DNA from: Tetrahymena elliotti 4EA
Taxonomy: Eukaryota > Ciliophora > Oligohymenophorea > Hymenostomatida > Tetrahymenidae
Direction of reading: 5' to 3'
Length of the DNA: 64,000 bases
Assembly: GCA_000231825.2 (NCBI GenBank)
Contig: JH720317.1
Coordinates: 817,060-881,059, forward strand
Shown one piece after another: positions 40,714-53,612 of this stretch (position 1 is its first letter; every line of letters begins with the position of its first letter). The notes under the pieces were generated by a model, which saw only the letters and a program-made list of their open reading frames with translations, searched no databases and was not told the DNA's origin. The position numbers and the translations under genes were made by a program.

Positions 40714-41852
40714 ATTATTTATTTAATCTAATTGCTAATAAACAAATATTAGAATTAATTATACAATGTTTGTCAATAAATAGTATTTTATATCAATTTA
40801 TAAAAATTTAATATTGAACATTGATTTTATAAATAATTTTTTAAACTGACCTATCAAAAAAATATTAATAATATTTATTTACCACAAATTTACATGTTTT
40901 TATCTTATTTTTATGATAGTAGGGGAATAAGCACAAATATTTCAATTGAAGTAAATCACCATTTACATTTTTTAATCTTAATCTTTACTAAATTTTTCAA
41001 CTACTCATTCAATAGCTAAAAAATTAGCTGTTCATAAAGATATTCTTACCAAAAATCTCTTATTTTTGTTTATGGATACATTTTTTTTGACACATTAAAT
41101 ATTTTTTTAAATGCTTAATCATTTAAAATATTTCTATTAAATTTATTTTAATTATTTTTTTTATTGAGAAATATTTTGTTTAAAAATTAAAAAAACTATC
41201 TTAAAAAAAAGATTAAAACTTAATTTGCAAATGAATACAACAAAAAAGCAATAAGAAAGCTTAAATCTTAAAGAAATTTAAGATTAGTGAATTATTTTTA
41301 CAATAAATTAATAGGAGTTTTTTGAATTATATATAGAAAGAAAAAATGAGCTTGCATAAAATGATTATCGTTATTCTCTTTTTGATTTCTTCAATATTAA
41401 TATTGATATTTGTAAAATAATTAAATTAATATGTATTATGCTCACTTTAAAGAAAAAAATGAAGTGATATTGTATTTTTGTATTTCTCCTTGATTTCTTT
41501 TATATTAACATTTATATTCACAAAATAATTAAATTTTTCAAGTGGATATGTATTATATTAATTTTGAAGAATAAAAATAAGGTAGTATGATGATTTTAGT
41601 TATTCTCCTTGATTTCTTAAATATTAATTTTATTCATTAAATGGTTAAATTAATAAAATGGATCTGGATTATTTTAACTCTGAAAAAATGAGGTAGTATT
41701 CCATAATTTTTGTTATTCTCATTATCTTGTGCTAAAACGGATTCAAATTTAAGAAAATGAATTTTTTGAATAAACTAAGTTTGTTTTTTAATTAAAAAAT
41801 AGTTTTTAAAGATATTCAGCTCTTGATTTTTGAAAGAAAATTTAAGAGTTTT
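40714..41852. other. Intergenic with tandem repeats
   Basis: About 1.1 kb between the two-CNBD gene start and the GTPase-like gene stop. It contains the roughly 115-bp tandem repeats at 41361-41730; no gene otherwise. Confidence 0.75.
41361..41730. repeat. Tandem repeat, unit about 110-120 bp, three full copies plus a partial
   Basis: Copies begin near 41361, 41471, 41590 and 41702. Each has a T-rich block ending TATTCTCCTTGATTTCTT or a close variant. A TATTAA-rich middle, AAAATAATTAAATT and a GAAGTGATAT/GAGGTAGTAT-type end follow. Copies differ by many point changes, so the array is not recent. It lies just 3' of the GTPase-like gene. Confidence 0.8.
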
Positions 41853-42707
41853 TCAAAAGCAAGATGAATAATAGAAAATTCCATCTTCATCAGCTTAGTT
41901 GTCATTATTGTTATTTAAATGAATATGACCATTGTTTGAGTTATCATTTTATATCTCTTTAGTAGGCTTTTGATTTATTTAAGCTTAGCTTTTCATCCCT
42001 TATTGAAAATCTCTCATAAATAGCTCTGTTTATATATTACCTAAAGAGAGCTAGAAAATTAGATTTATGCTGCTATTATCTTTGGAGCTAGATTCTATAT
42101 ATTATATTCTGAAGTCATCTGCTATCTTTTTTAAAACCATAGTAGGATGTAATTAGATTTATTTTTTTGACTAAATTAGCAAAGAAGAAGATCTTTTTTA
42201 TGTAGGATTTCTTTTAGGTTCATTTTAAAAGTGTTTTAGTTAATGATGTTCATGGGAATTATTTATTTTATTTTAAGAGTTTGAGTCATTTTCTTCTTTC
42301 TACATATTAGCTTGGTAAGATGATATTAAATCTGATTTTGTGCCAACTAAAATAATGTGAGATGATAATTCTTTAAATTCATTCAGATAGTCCTGTATTT
42401 GTGTTGCTTCTAAGAGAGGGTTTTAAATCACTTTTATTAAATCACAAGTAACTATTAAATTTGTGCTTTTATTGCAGATGATAGGGATTCTCTCTTTATC
42501 TGAGCATTCCTAAATCAAGAATTTCTCATTTAAATTGACAAGTTCTACAACTCTATCTTTAAAATCAACATTCTAATTTTCATTGAATTTTCTATAACAA
42601 TAATTATTTATAATAGAAGATTTGCCACTTTTACTATCTCCAAATATGCAAATTGATATTTCTATTCCCTTACTATTTTCAGTCTTAAGAGTCCTTCCAA
42701 AACTCAT
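41853..42707 (-). CDS. Degenerate Ras/Rab-like small GTPase
   Basis: Single exon of 284 residues from ATG 42707 (context AAAATGAG) to TGA 41853-41855. The P-loop GDSKSGKSS (Gly23-Ser30) and a G4-like TKSD within ILVGTKSDL are clear. A possible G5 is IESSSKD. The switch-II DxxGQ motif is not present; the corresponding stretch reads FLIQECSDKERIP. An insertion of about 65 Gln/Asn/Lys-rich residues separates G4 and G5. The C-terminus is Asn/Asp-rich and ends YYSSCF, so one Cys stands second from the end and no standard CaaX or CC prenylation signal is visible. It may bind GTP, but catalytic turnover by the usual Gln is unlikely. The annotation as Ras-superfamily member rests on the P-loop and G4. 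Confidence 0.78.
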
Positions 42708-43684
42708 TTTAAAATTAATAAATAAGCAAACAATAACTTTTGATTTCTTTACTAGCAAATTAGTCAAATAATTAATCAATTAATTTTTGGCTTATTTTCT
42801 ACTTAAAAAAAATTATAATATTCTTGTTGATTTTGAAATAAGATTTTTCATCTTTAGAAAACTACCAAAAACTGTAAACAAATTTGTTAGAATAATATTA
42901 TTTAATTTTACTGAATCCTAATAATTTTTTTATTTAAAAAAGATCAAATCAACAATTTAATCTACAAGTTAAAAACAATTTCAAATTCTTTCAAAAATAT
43001 TTCTTTTAAAATTAACAAATTTTCAACCTAGAATTTAATTTTCTTTCAATTAATTAATATTTTTGTTTTAAAAGAATTTAAAAATACATTTTTTGCTTTT
43101 TTTAAATTTTAGATTTCAAAAATATTTTGAGTATTAATAACAAAGTTACTTAAAAAATATTTTTTAATTTAGAATTTTATTTCTCAATTTATTTATATTG
43201 TAATTATATAAACTAGGTTTACTTTTACTTCATATAAACAAACACTTATTAAAGATACTTTTTTGTGCTAACTTTTAAAAATATTTACTACCATTAAAGT
43301 ATTATTGGTTAAGGAATTTTGATATTACTAGATGAAGAAAAATATTGATATTTTTAAGTAAAATAAGATAAACAAAGATAATTTATGAATACATATTTAT
43401 ATATTAATTTGATGAATGATTAAATATTTTATGTCAAGTATAGATACAAAATACATTTTTAATTTTGCCACATATTATGATTGGTACATTTGTTGGTAGA
43501 TTAGATGGCAGGATTGATGTATAGCTAATATAGATTTAGTTTTATAATAAATATGGTTAGTTAGTATAAATATTTCTTTAATTTGGTTTTAAATAGACAT
43601 TATTTTGAAAATTAATACTCTTCAACAATAATTTTAATATTTTTATCTATAAATTTACAATGGGTTTGTTTATTGTTTATTTTT
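42708..43684. other. Intergenic
   Basis: About 1 kb. A slightly less A/T-rich patch lies at about 43466-43545, in the 3' flank of the Asn-rich gene. No gene or RNA can be supported. Confidence 0.65.
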
Positions 43685-45772
43685 TCAACTATTAGGTAAG
43701 AATGGATTTACTTGTTAAATATTTTTCATTCTGTGCACAATTTCTAAAGCTTTGATAACTGAAGGAAGAGCTTAGTATTTATTTGGCTAGCTTTCTTTTT
43801 CTTCTAACAACAATTACTAATTAACCAATTCTCCTATGCTTTTATCTTAAAATGCGTTATTACTAAGTTAGAGACTATTGTTGTTAATATTTTATGAAGG
43901 AGATTTAGCTAAGACTAGTTATCTCTGATTTAATGTGCTTATTTAGTTGTTTTATTAGGTGATGTAATCTTTAATGAAAAGACATTCTTATAACAATTCT
44001 TATGAATTAAATGCAGCTTTTCCTGATTAATTTTAAGCTAGTGTACAATTATTTATGAATTCTTAAAGTCTATCTTTCAATATATTGTAATTACTTAGCT
44101 TTGAATCATTCTTTTGTTAATTCGCTGACAATAATTTAATTTAATTTTCATATTTTTAAAACTTCTCTACTATTTCTTAACTGATATTTTATTGATTGTA
44201 TTTAAGTTAGTCTCTTTCAATAGAAACTTAGTCAAGTTATCTCATGAGCTACTAGATTTATTCTTAAAGACGCATGTTTTATATCTTTTCAATCATGTAT
44301 TGATTATTTCCATTGAAGTTATTAGAATTGTCTTCTTAATCCAAATCATTATTTTGATTATTGTTTTGGTTTCCATTACTCAAATAGCTGTGTTGGCATT
44401 TTGAGCAGTTTTTAACAATGCTTCTAAGTAACTCAAGTTCTTTTTCCAATTCAACACAGTTAGTGCAATTACTGTACATTGTGTAGTTAGTTTTTTAAAT
44501 TGAACTGTTATTATTGCTATTGATGCTTGATTACTTAACTGCTGATGCTGGTGGTACTTACATTCTATTAGGGTTTTACATTCTGTTTGTGCTATTTTCC
44601 TATCTGCTGCTATTCTAAATCATAGATATTGGAATGGTTTAAATATTGTTTTTATTAGAGAAATCTGTTGGACCATAATAGGGATGCTTAGTTTAATTAG
44701 TTGATTAACGAACTTCTTAGCTTTATTGTTGCTAATTTAAAAAGGAAGAATTGTTTAAATTTTATTGAGAAGCATTATTGCCATATGAATTGGCATTAAT
44801 TAAGTTGTTTGATCCATTATTTGCTGCATTCATCATTGAAGAATTACTAATATTTGATGAGTTATTAGCTAAAATTTGATTTGCATTATTTGTATTGTTA
44901 TTTGTTTACAAGAACTATTAAAGGTTGTGATAGCTATGCGATTATTAGTTAGCTTTTCTTAATGTCTACTGATTTTAATAGAATTACTTGTTATTATTCA
45001 TTTCATCATTCAGAATCATATTGTAAATAGAGATACCTGTGTTATTACTATTACTATTGCCATTGCTGTTGTTATTATTCATATTATAAGACATTGTTGC
45101 TGATAAATTATTTGCATTTAGACTATGATTTATGGTTCTTGGAGATTTTGCTTGATGGTATCTTGGATTAGATGATTATTAGATAGCTAAGTTATTACCT
45201 TATGTTGAAGATGTGGATTGCTCAGTATTTAAACGATTTGATTTAGAAGGAGTTATTAATTGACTGATTTGATTTATATTGTATTTATTAGCTGATTTGG
45301 AGATAGGTGAAACACCTAATTATTATTAACTAACTTGTTGCTTATTCATGGGAGAGCGTGAACGATTAAGTATATTATTTATATACTAATTCTAGTTTAT
45401 GTTTTGTCTAGCACTTACTTATGGCTATTGCTAAAAGTATTATGCTTAACTTGTAGTTTGCTAACCCTAATTGTATTCCTAATTGAGAGAATTAGAAGAA
45501 TTCAGTCCTAACTGTTGACTTTAATTGCTTTGCAAGGGCATTGATTGCTAATGACCTAAACTCAATTATGAAGGGGCCTAAACCCATTTACTACTATCAT
45601 TTTAAATGCTTAAACTGCTTTGAATATTTGAAATGCTCCTATTATGTACAGGAGAAAGTCCACCTCCTCCACTTGAAAGTTCTCTGTTTCTAGGTGTAAT
45701 AGAAGAAGTCATTTTTTTGGCAGATTTAGATTAGTATAAGACTCCTTTGATTTAAACGTTGTTGTTATTCAT
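43685..45772 (-). CDS. Asn/Gln-rich coiled-coil protein with paired CxxC motif
   Basis: Single exon of 695 residues from ATG 45772 (MNNNNVQIKGVLYQ) to TGA 43685-43687, open throughout with TAA/TAG as Gln. Residues 1-430 are Asn/Gln/Ser-rich, with scattered basic serine/proline clusters (SITPRNREL, SRSPMNK, SPRTINH) that resemble phosphorylation sites. A short ordered segment at about 434-462 contains C436-TN-C439 and C456-SK-C459, separated by a heptad-like helix VELEKELELLRSIVKN. This may bind a metal or form disulfides. Residues about 495-600 are predicted coiled coil (QQLMRQLDQVSIERDQLK). The end SVIKALEIVHRMKNIQ may be another helix. Cytoskeletal or ciliary scaffolding is a plausible role; I do not recognise the family. 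Confidence 0.8.
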
Positions 45773-48200
45773 ACTTCAAATTGATTAAAACCCAATTTAT
45801 ATTTTTGACACAACTTTTCTTTAAATTATTTTTTTTGAAATGCTAAAATTCTGTTTTTTCAGTTCCCTGCTTGAAATTTGGATGTAATATATTCTCTATT
45901 AAAAGATAGTAAGTATAATGCTATACAGAGTGGCTTTTGTTAAATGAACTAAACTGTAAACTTCTCTATTGTTGCTAAGAAACTTATTGAAAGATTGAAT
46001 GAAAGACAGACTAGACTATTTGCTTTAGAAAAGTATAGTAATAAAGGCTTAATAATATTTTGCTTAAAAACTTAAAAAATCCTTTTGTTAGTGGTATTAA
46101 AACTATTTATATTAATATCCAATTAGCTCTATCTATCTATTTATATTTAATGTTTTATTAATTTTTAATATAAAATATAATTTAATAACCAAACTAATTG
46201 ATTTTTTATTGTTATTTTCTTCTTTCTTGTTTAACTCATAATTAATCTTTTGAGGTCATATTTTAACAAGTCACCCAACTCCACTAAACTTCATTCAGTC
46301 TTTAATTCTTTCATTCATTCTTTTCTTGCTTCCTTTCCAAATTGCAATTGTAATTTCATAATCCCATGTTCATTTCATTTTATTATTAAAACTAAATCAT
46401 AGGCAAATTTGGCATAATTCATTCATTTCTTTCTTTTTAATAAGCAAATGTATTAAAGCTTTTTAATTTACTGTCATGATACCATTTTCGAAATATTTTT
46501 ATTGCTTACATTTTTAAAAAGACATAATTTATATAAATCACTAAGGAAATACTAATGTATCCATAATTCAAAACAATTTATTTTAAAACTGCAAACATTA
46601 GTAAGCTAACAAATATTAAAATAAAAATTACCTTTATTCTTTCTTTCTTTATTTGTATTGGTTCATTGATTGGGTTGTTTGAGTCTTTGAGAAATAATAA
46701 AAAATCTCTTTTTCATTCCTTAATAAAAATTTAAGTATAATGATTAATTTATTACCATACGATTTTTACTATTCGTAATTGCTCCTTTTCAAAGATAAAA
46801 AAAGTTAACTGTGTTAAATTTATAAATATATTAACATTTGTATTCAATCTTTCACAGAAATTATTATTACCAAAATTAGTTTCAAAAAGTAAACAAATTC
46901 ATATTTTTCCAATAATCAAAATAATATTTATAAATCATTTCATTTTAATAAGATATTTGAATCCCCAGTAAATAAAAAAAGATAATCTTTATTTCAAAAA
47001 TGTATTTGCAGTTACTTCTTATTAATACAAATTACACATTTTAGATTGCAAAAAAATTAATAAATTTTTGTTAAGAGTACCTCAATATTGACCACTGAAT
47101 ATAAAGAATTCAAAGCATCATCAGATAATTTGAAGAAAATGATTAATTTAAAGAAAATGAGAGGGATTAAAGCTAAGAAAATTTAAAAGTTAGATAATAA
47201 TTATTATTTAAACATATTTATTAAATTATAAATACACTACAAGTTTTTCTTTAAGAGGATGGTTCATTCTATATATTATGTATATTTAATTGTTAGTTAG
47301 ATAGCTTACCTTTTATTTTTATGTTTAAATGTAAAAATTTTGATCAAGTTACAATCTTAAATATTATTTCAACTATTAATAAATAAATAATCAGACATAA
47401 TTTTTTATTTCACATGCATATTTATTAAAGACCACTCACATTACAAAAAAAATTTTACTTTAAGGAAATAGATAATTAATTAACTAACTACTATTAAGAT
47501 AGTAAATCAATTTATTTGTTTATTGTTGAATAGTATTTAGAATAGTTAGAATCATGATAAATGTTTGTAAGTAATCTCATTTTTTAATTTTTTTAAATTT
47601 ATTTAAAATTTGAAGTGAAAGTAAAAGGTATAACCAATAAATGGCCTTAATTCTCAACATATTTTTCAATTTTATAATAAATTTGAAAAGAGCTTTCTTT
47701 TATTTAGGAAAAATACTTAAAAACAGTGGAAATATAATTGATAACATAGTTTAGAAAATAAAATATACTAGAAGAATTAATACAGGTAGTTTAGTTTATA
47801 AAAAGTAATAAATTAGATATAGAAATTCATTTATATATGATATAAATTATTAAAGTTTATAAATAAATTATCTTTCATCTATCTGTTATCAAAATTGTAA
47901 TTATAAAGAAAAGGAAGATGATTGATTTATTGATTAAATTAGATTAGTTAGTTTCATTGATTGATATACTATTTTTTGGTTGGTTGATTGATTGATAGAT
48001 AGGCTTGGCTTGTTGGTTGATTTTTATCATTTTTAAATAAAGTAATTTGGATCATAATCAACTTAATTTTATTAAATTATTCTTAATATTTCATTCATTT
48101 TGTTAAAATTAAAGTCTTTCTTGTATTTATTATAAAAAATTATTTTGTTTATTTCATTTTTATTTTGGAAAATATGACTAAAAATAGATCTCAAGTCTCC
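45773..48200. other. Long intergenic region
   Basis: About 2.4 kb. A pyrimidine-rich stretch with TTCATTCATTC runs at about 46210-46440, upstream of the Asn-rich gene. A TTGATTGATTGAT/GGTTGGTTGATT simple-sequence stretch lies at about 47925-48020. No gene seen. Confidence 0.7.
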
Positions 48201-51174
48201 TCATAAAAAGCTTTTATCAGAGAAGTGATTGCTTTTGTAGATTTCATTAGTTTTTGATTCAGAAGTGACTAGGTTATTTGTGTATTAATTAAAATTAAAT
48301 GGCGTAGGAGTGTAAAGTGTATTAGGAGAAGTAGTTACACCAGTGAATTAATGAGTAGAAGAACTTATATTTTAAGGCACATATTCAGGTTCTTCAGGTT
48401 CATTTAGGTAAGGTTCTGCTTCATCAATTAAATCTCTGTCTCCAGACATTAAAATGACATTTAACAATTCGCATAAGTTCTCTTTTGTATTTTTCAATCT
48501 ATTTTCAGTTGAAGTAACTTGGTATCTCAGTTTATTCATTTCTTCATCTTTCTACTTAATATAAGTCTTCAAGTTATCTCTTTCCATTTCGATGTTTCCT
48601 CTTTCAACCTAATTTTAATTAAAAATATCTTATCAATAAATATTTAATGATAGATTTATTTAATTTTTGTATTTTTTAATAATTACTGAAACTTTTTTTA
48701 AGTTATTGTTGAGTTCGTCTATTTTATTTTGTAGTTCTTTGCCTTTAGAAGAAGAGACTTCGCTTCCTTCTTTGTTTAATTGCTATTGTAAAGCTGATTT
48801 AGCTTGGTTATACTTAGTTTGCATGTCTTTGAGATCTTTTTTGAGTTGATCATTTTCACGAGAGAGCTTTCCAAGTTCGTAATCGCTTTCAGTTTTTGAT
48901 CTTCTTAAATCAATAACTTCTAATTCTCTGTCTTTTTTAATTTTGGTGTTTTCATCTTACAACTCTTTTATTTTTTGTTTGTATTCTTTTTCTTGTTGTG
49001 TATTCTTTTGAGAAAGCTCTTGAATTTGTCTTTATAAACTGAGCATGTTCTCATTTTCTGTGTCTTCTTTTGAACTTTTATTTACCAAGTTCTTAAAATA
49101 CTCAAGATCTTTCTATTTTTTATTGATTTCATTTTAATTTTCTGACAATCTTTGATTCAATTCCTCTACAGTTAACTGTAAATCTTTTATTTTTTTTTCA
49201 TAAACACTCTTTTCCCTTTCAAACTTCAAATTAAGATCTGCTTTAACTATTTCCTATTCATCCTCTAATGCTTTTAATTGCTTTTACATTTCATCATTCT
49301 AAAATTGAATAAAATTAATTAACAAATTGAAATAGACAATCAAATAAATAAATCATTTACACTGTCTTTCATATTTTGCTATTTCAAAGCCTTTATTTCG
49401 TCATATAATTTCTTAATCTAATCTTCATAACTCTATGCTTCTTATTGGAATCCACCTTTTCCAGAAGATTGACCATTCATATTTTCCAATGTTGAAATTC
49501 TTGCTTTTAATCTTTAATTTTCATTTTTTAAACTATCTACTTATTGTTTAAGCTATTTTATAAAATTTATGAATGAATACAGGATAAACTTAACAAAAAT
49601 ATTGCTTACACTATCAATTTCAATGATCTATTCTTAAATTTTTTATCTTAAACTCATATTTTCTTCTTTTTGCTGTTTAAATAAATCTCTCATTTAATTT
49701 GAATTGGTTAATTCTTGTTGTTTAGCAATATTAGAAATTGCATTTTAAAGTGAAGAATTGCTATTATTATCTTTAGGTCTACTATTAAAATCTCCATTTC
49801 CATTTGTGTTGAAATTAGATGTTTATCCATTTTAATATGGATTTTACAAACCTTAATTCTATTTGCTTGCATTATTTTATTGAGTAAATAAATTTGATCT
49901 TAATTAAGATTCATCCTGCTACTAATTGCCTCTTGCAGAAGTTCCTCCATTACTATTTCAATAACAAAAAATTTGTTTAGAAAAAATCCAAATATAAATT
50001 TAGTCTTACTTTTAAGAATATTCTTAATTTGTACGACTGAATGAAACAGTTTTATACTAAGGCTCAACTTTAGTCATTGGTGATTTAGATCCTAATTTTA
50101 TGAAGAAAATAAATTGAATTTCAACTCAATAGATATATTTTCAGAGAAATCTCTAAAATATCATTTTTTAATGATTTTTTATTAGATTTAAATTTGAAAT
50201 TCTATTCTATTTAAATTAAGTAAATTACTTGATGCAAACTAGTCTATATCTTATATTTATCCTCTAGCACTATTCATACCACTAGTATCTATCATAGGAG
50301 AAACATCTCTACCACGGTTATTTGATGTACCAGTTTTTTGTTTATATATGTTCCTATTATTCAATAAACATAATAAGCATGATTTAAAAATCATGGCATT
50401 CAAAAAAATAACTAATGTAAGCTTTTTATCATCTTTGCAAATTGCTATTTTAACAAAAAAATGCCCATTTTTTAAATATAAAATATCTTTGGTTGATTTT
50501 ATTTTATTTTTAAATTAAAGTATTTACCTATCATCTTCCTCTTCTTCTTCTGCCTTTTTTTGATAGTAGGAATAGTCACCGAATTCATGAACTCTAATTT
50601 CATATAGTAATTTAGCTCCAGTGTCAGGACATTTTTATAATTGTCTCTATTCCATCATAGTTTTTATGCTTTTGTTTGCATAAGCTGATACGTCAAACTC
50701 AATTTTACCAGCAGTTCTTACTTTCTTTTGATGGATAATGTTAATTTGCAGTTCAGCCTAAATTTTTTTAATAAGATTTACTTAAAAATCGATTGAATGT
50801 GCATATTTAAATGTAATTTAATTTAGCTATATTATGTTAATCTTAATAATTACACTCTTTGAAAGAAATTCCCTTTTTTTCTCGTCCCAGTACAACTTAG
50901 TGGGCACAGTGATTTATTGCTTATTAAATTTAGCTAATTTATCTTTAAGAGGTGCAGGCTATTTAGTCTCTGCTTTATGGTCACCTATTTGTTAAGTTGA
51001 GTTTTATTTTTAAGATTAATCTCAAAAAGCAAATTGATAATTAAAATAAATACCTCTTTTTAAAATGACAGAAATTTCACAACCAGGCACATTTACATTC
51101 ATATAAAGTTTATTGAGTATAATGTCTATTTAATATTGGACCGCTTTGGTTCCAACACGTTTAAATATATCCAT
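48201..51174 (-). CDS. NT-C2 domain protein with long coiled coil
   Basis: Starts at ATG 51174 (MDIFKRVGTKAVQYQ) and ends at TGA 48201-48203. The first three exons join in phase: 51054-51174, 50854-50984, 50528-50757. They encode about 160 residues resembling the N-terminal C2 (NT-C2) domain of EEIG1/EHBP1-type proteins. Visible features are CEISVILKRG, a WDEKKREFLSKS strand pair, LQINIIHQKKVRTAGKIEF-like strands, and a final YEIRVHEF. A poly-Glu/Asp linker follows. Downstream exons (about 50100-48450) encode heptad-rich Glu/Lys/Leu/Gln coiled coil. The C-terminus is Pro/Thr/Ser-rich (SPNTLYTPTPFNF). NT-C2 domains are thought to bind membranes or tether proteins. With a coiled coil this suggests a membrane-to-cytoskeleton or basal-body scaffold, by inference. 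Coiled-coil exon borders were not all fixed. Confidence 0.84.
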
Positions 51175-52445
51175 CTTAGTGCTTTTTTAAATTAGAATTA
51201 ATAATGCTAAAGTTCTTTGTTAATTAGCTCGCTAAGGCTATATATTTTGAAGGTGATTGATTGATTAATTAATTAATAAATTAATTTATTGTTTGAAATT
51301 TAATTATTTATTGGTTTTTGAGATTTTAGTTGATAAATTTCTTATCTTAATAAACTTAAAATAATTAATTACTTCTTTCTTTTCTATCAAAAACAGTAAA
51401 AATTTATTAACTAAAATGCATGTCTGCATTTTGAAATAAACTTATCACTCACTTTCAATCATATTTTACAAAATATTATTATACTCATTTTAATGAAATT
51501 TACTCAAATATACCTTTTTCTACTCTAACTATTATTTATTCATTTTTAATTAATTAATCTTTTTAGTTTGTTAGTATCCCTCTCTACAAAAATCTAAATA
51601 CGCTTGAATTAAATCCATTTAAGAATTCAAATATGCAAATATCATCTCTGCTCCGAAAAACTTCATATAGATAAATATAAATTTATCTATGAATCTATTT
51701 ATCTATTGATCAATCTTTCTATTTGTAAAACAAAAGCATAACAAACACAAAGTTTTAAACAATTTCTATAGAAAAAAATGAAAGAGAAATAAAGATACTA
51801 TCAAATAAATTTTTATTGATTTTAATTAGATGAATAGAAATCTATTTATGAGAAATAACCAAGCAGAATTATTTTGAATAGTTTATCTATTTTATCATAA
51901 TTTTAATAGTATTAATCATGCATTTTATTTAGTTATTTTTTACAGCTTAAAATTTTTTTCTGCAGATAAAAAAAAACTAATTGCTGTAAATTCTCATTTA
52001 TTAAGGCCGCACCTCTGTTCTAATTTTTAACTAAAAATTGGGTCATACCCTTAACTAAAAATTATATTTCTGAAATCCGGCTCAGTATTCTGAGCGAGGA
52101 ATTAAGGTAAATTGCAAATTATTTAAATAATTTGTGAGGCCAAAAAAAAATAATAAGAAAAAAATGAAAGTAAAACTATTGATAATTTAAGAAAAAAATA
52201 ATAGATTATTTTATTTTTTATTAGAAATTCAATTTGTCTCTAAATTTGTAGACTTTTTTTTAATGTTATATATTAATAATATAAACATAAAATGCAATAT
52301 TTATTGATTGAATCATTATTTGTAAATTAATGAATAGAAACTTATTTTTCAATTGAATTTTAATAATCTATCACTCTTTTAAAAAAAGAAAAGAATATAA
52401 TTTGAAAACTAAATAAAAACTAGGTATTTCATATAAAAGAAAGAA
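51175..52445. other. Divergent promoter region with a structured element
   Basis: About 1.27 kb between two divergently transcribed genes. It holds the hairpin-rich element at 52005-52141, which is clearly less A/T-rich than its surroundings. Otherwise A/T-rich. Confidence 0.75.
52005..52141. other. Candidate structured ncRNA or short inverted-repeat element
   Basis: The ends pair: GGCCGCAC (52005-52012) with GTGAGGCC (52134-52141), seven of eight positions. Inside are four local inverted repeats. They are AATTTTTAACTAAAAATT at 52022-52039, GGGTCATACCC at 52040-52050, GCTCAG-TATT-CTGAGC at 52080-52095, and CAAATTATTTAAATAATTTG at 52115-52134. TTAACTAAAAATT occurs twice (52027 and 52051). Read on the minus strand, the element is followed by a T9-type run (about 51969-51977), which could end a Pol III transcript. 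No family was recognised. A small transposon-derived inverted-repeat element is the alternative. Confidence 0.55.
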
Positions 52446-53612
52446 ATGAATCAAGATTAATCTTGTCGTATTACCTCTTAAGGAGAGCGGAACTTATACC
52501 AAAATGATAGCACTTAACAATATGAAAGACCTTAACATGAAGGCTAATTAAATGATACAAATGAAGCAGTACAAGATTTATCATGTTAAAACGATAACTA
52601 ATAAATGTCTGGATCTGTTGATATTTATAATCAGAGTAATTACAGATAGAACACTCAATTGGACTATGATGGCTACTAACCAGATAAATATTATGAAACA
52701 TGCCTAGAAAAATAAGAAGATCACAAAAACTTGGAAGATAGTTCTTAAACTAACAGTTATAAGAGTAATTAAAGATAGTCTGATTCAGGATCGACATCTC
52801 ATTTTAGTGAAAATTAAATGGATATCGAAGACGAGGAATCTAAAGCTTTTTCTCTTTCTTTTATTGATAGAGATTCTGAAGAAGAGAAATCACAAGAAAA
52901 TATATTGACAGAGGTAAGTAATTTATCAAAGGAATTGAAAAAGGAATTTAAAATATAATCTTAATCATTCTTTCAAGAAGTGTAAGAATAATTTAATTAA
53001 ATAAGAGAAGATCTTCTTGATTCGGATTAAATAAAAGAGAAAGCAAGCAAATTTTTAAACATATTTAATTTATATTAAAATAATAATAAATTTAGCATGG
53101 CTAATTCATTTGCATGGTTTTTGAAGTAGACATGTTGTAATAGTACTGAAAATATAGTATGGAAAGATATGTATATTAAATATTTACTATTTATCCTAAA
53201 ATGCAAAGAAAAAACAAATGATTAATTAAGGGAATAGATTGTGGAAATATTTAATGAAGTGAAATATGTTGAATAGAATTTTAATATAAATTTCAAAATG
53301 GAGAGTGATAACTTTTTCAATGAAGCCAAAATAGAATATTTTGATAAAATAGATGAGAATTCATACTATAATATTGATAATCGTGATTTCTCTGAGTTAA
53401 AAAATGAAGATAATGCAAGCAGTTTATTGAATATTATATAATTGCATGAAAAAATCCAAAATAAAAAAAAAGCATTTGCTTTCTTTAAAAAATATTTAAT
53501 TAACTTCAAGAATAATGAACAATATTCTAATGAAAATGAAAACGAATGTATTTATTTTATGCTTTTGTTATTCATCCTAAAAAACAAAGAATAATTAATT
53601 TATAATTATTGA
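52446..53612 (+). CDS. Hypothetical protein, 388 aa, acidic
   Basis: Single open frame from ATG 52446 (MNQDQSCRITSQGERN) to TGA 53610-53612. I do not recognise it. Residues 1-150 are Gln/Asn/Ser/Asp-rich and probably disordered, with an acidic patch DIEDEESKAF and DRDSEEEKSQE. Residues about 160-388 look helical. They contain alternating Lys/Glu/Leu stretches and two similar hydrophobic helices, YIKYLLFILKCKEKTND and IYFMLLLFILKNKEQ. These could mean a repeated helical unit, each preceded by FxxFLK/FFKKYL-like segments. No signal peptide is seen. It is divergent from the NT-C2 gene across the structured element. Confidence 0.75.

Noticed and set aside
47925..48020. TTGATTGATT/GGTTGGTTG stretch considered as telomere-like or a regulatory repeat
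   Set aside because: The unit is not the GGGGTT-type ciliate telomere repeat and is too irregular; simple-sequence DNA.
52471..52701. Minus-strand 76-codon ORF
   Set aside because: It is antisense to the 388-residue plus-strand frame, which is longer and has coherent composition.
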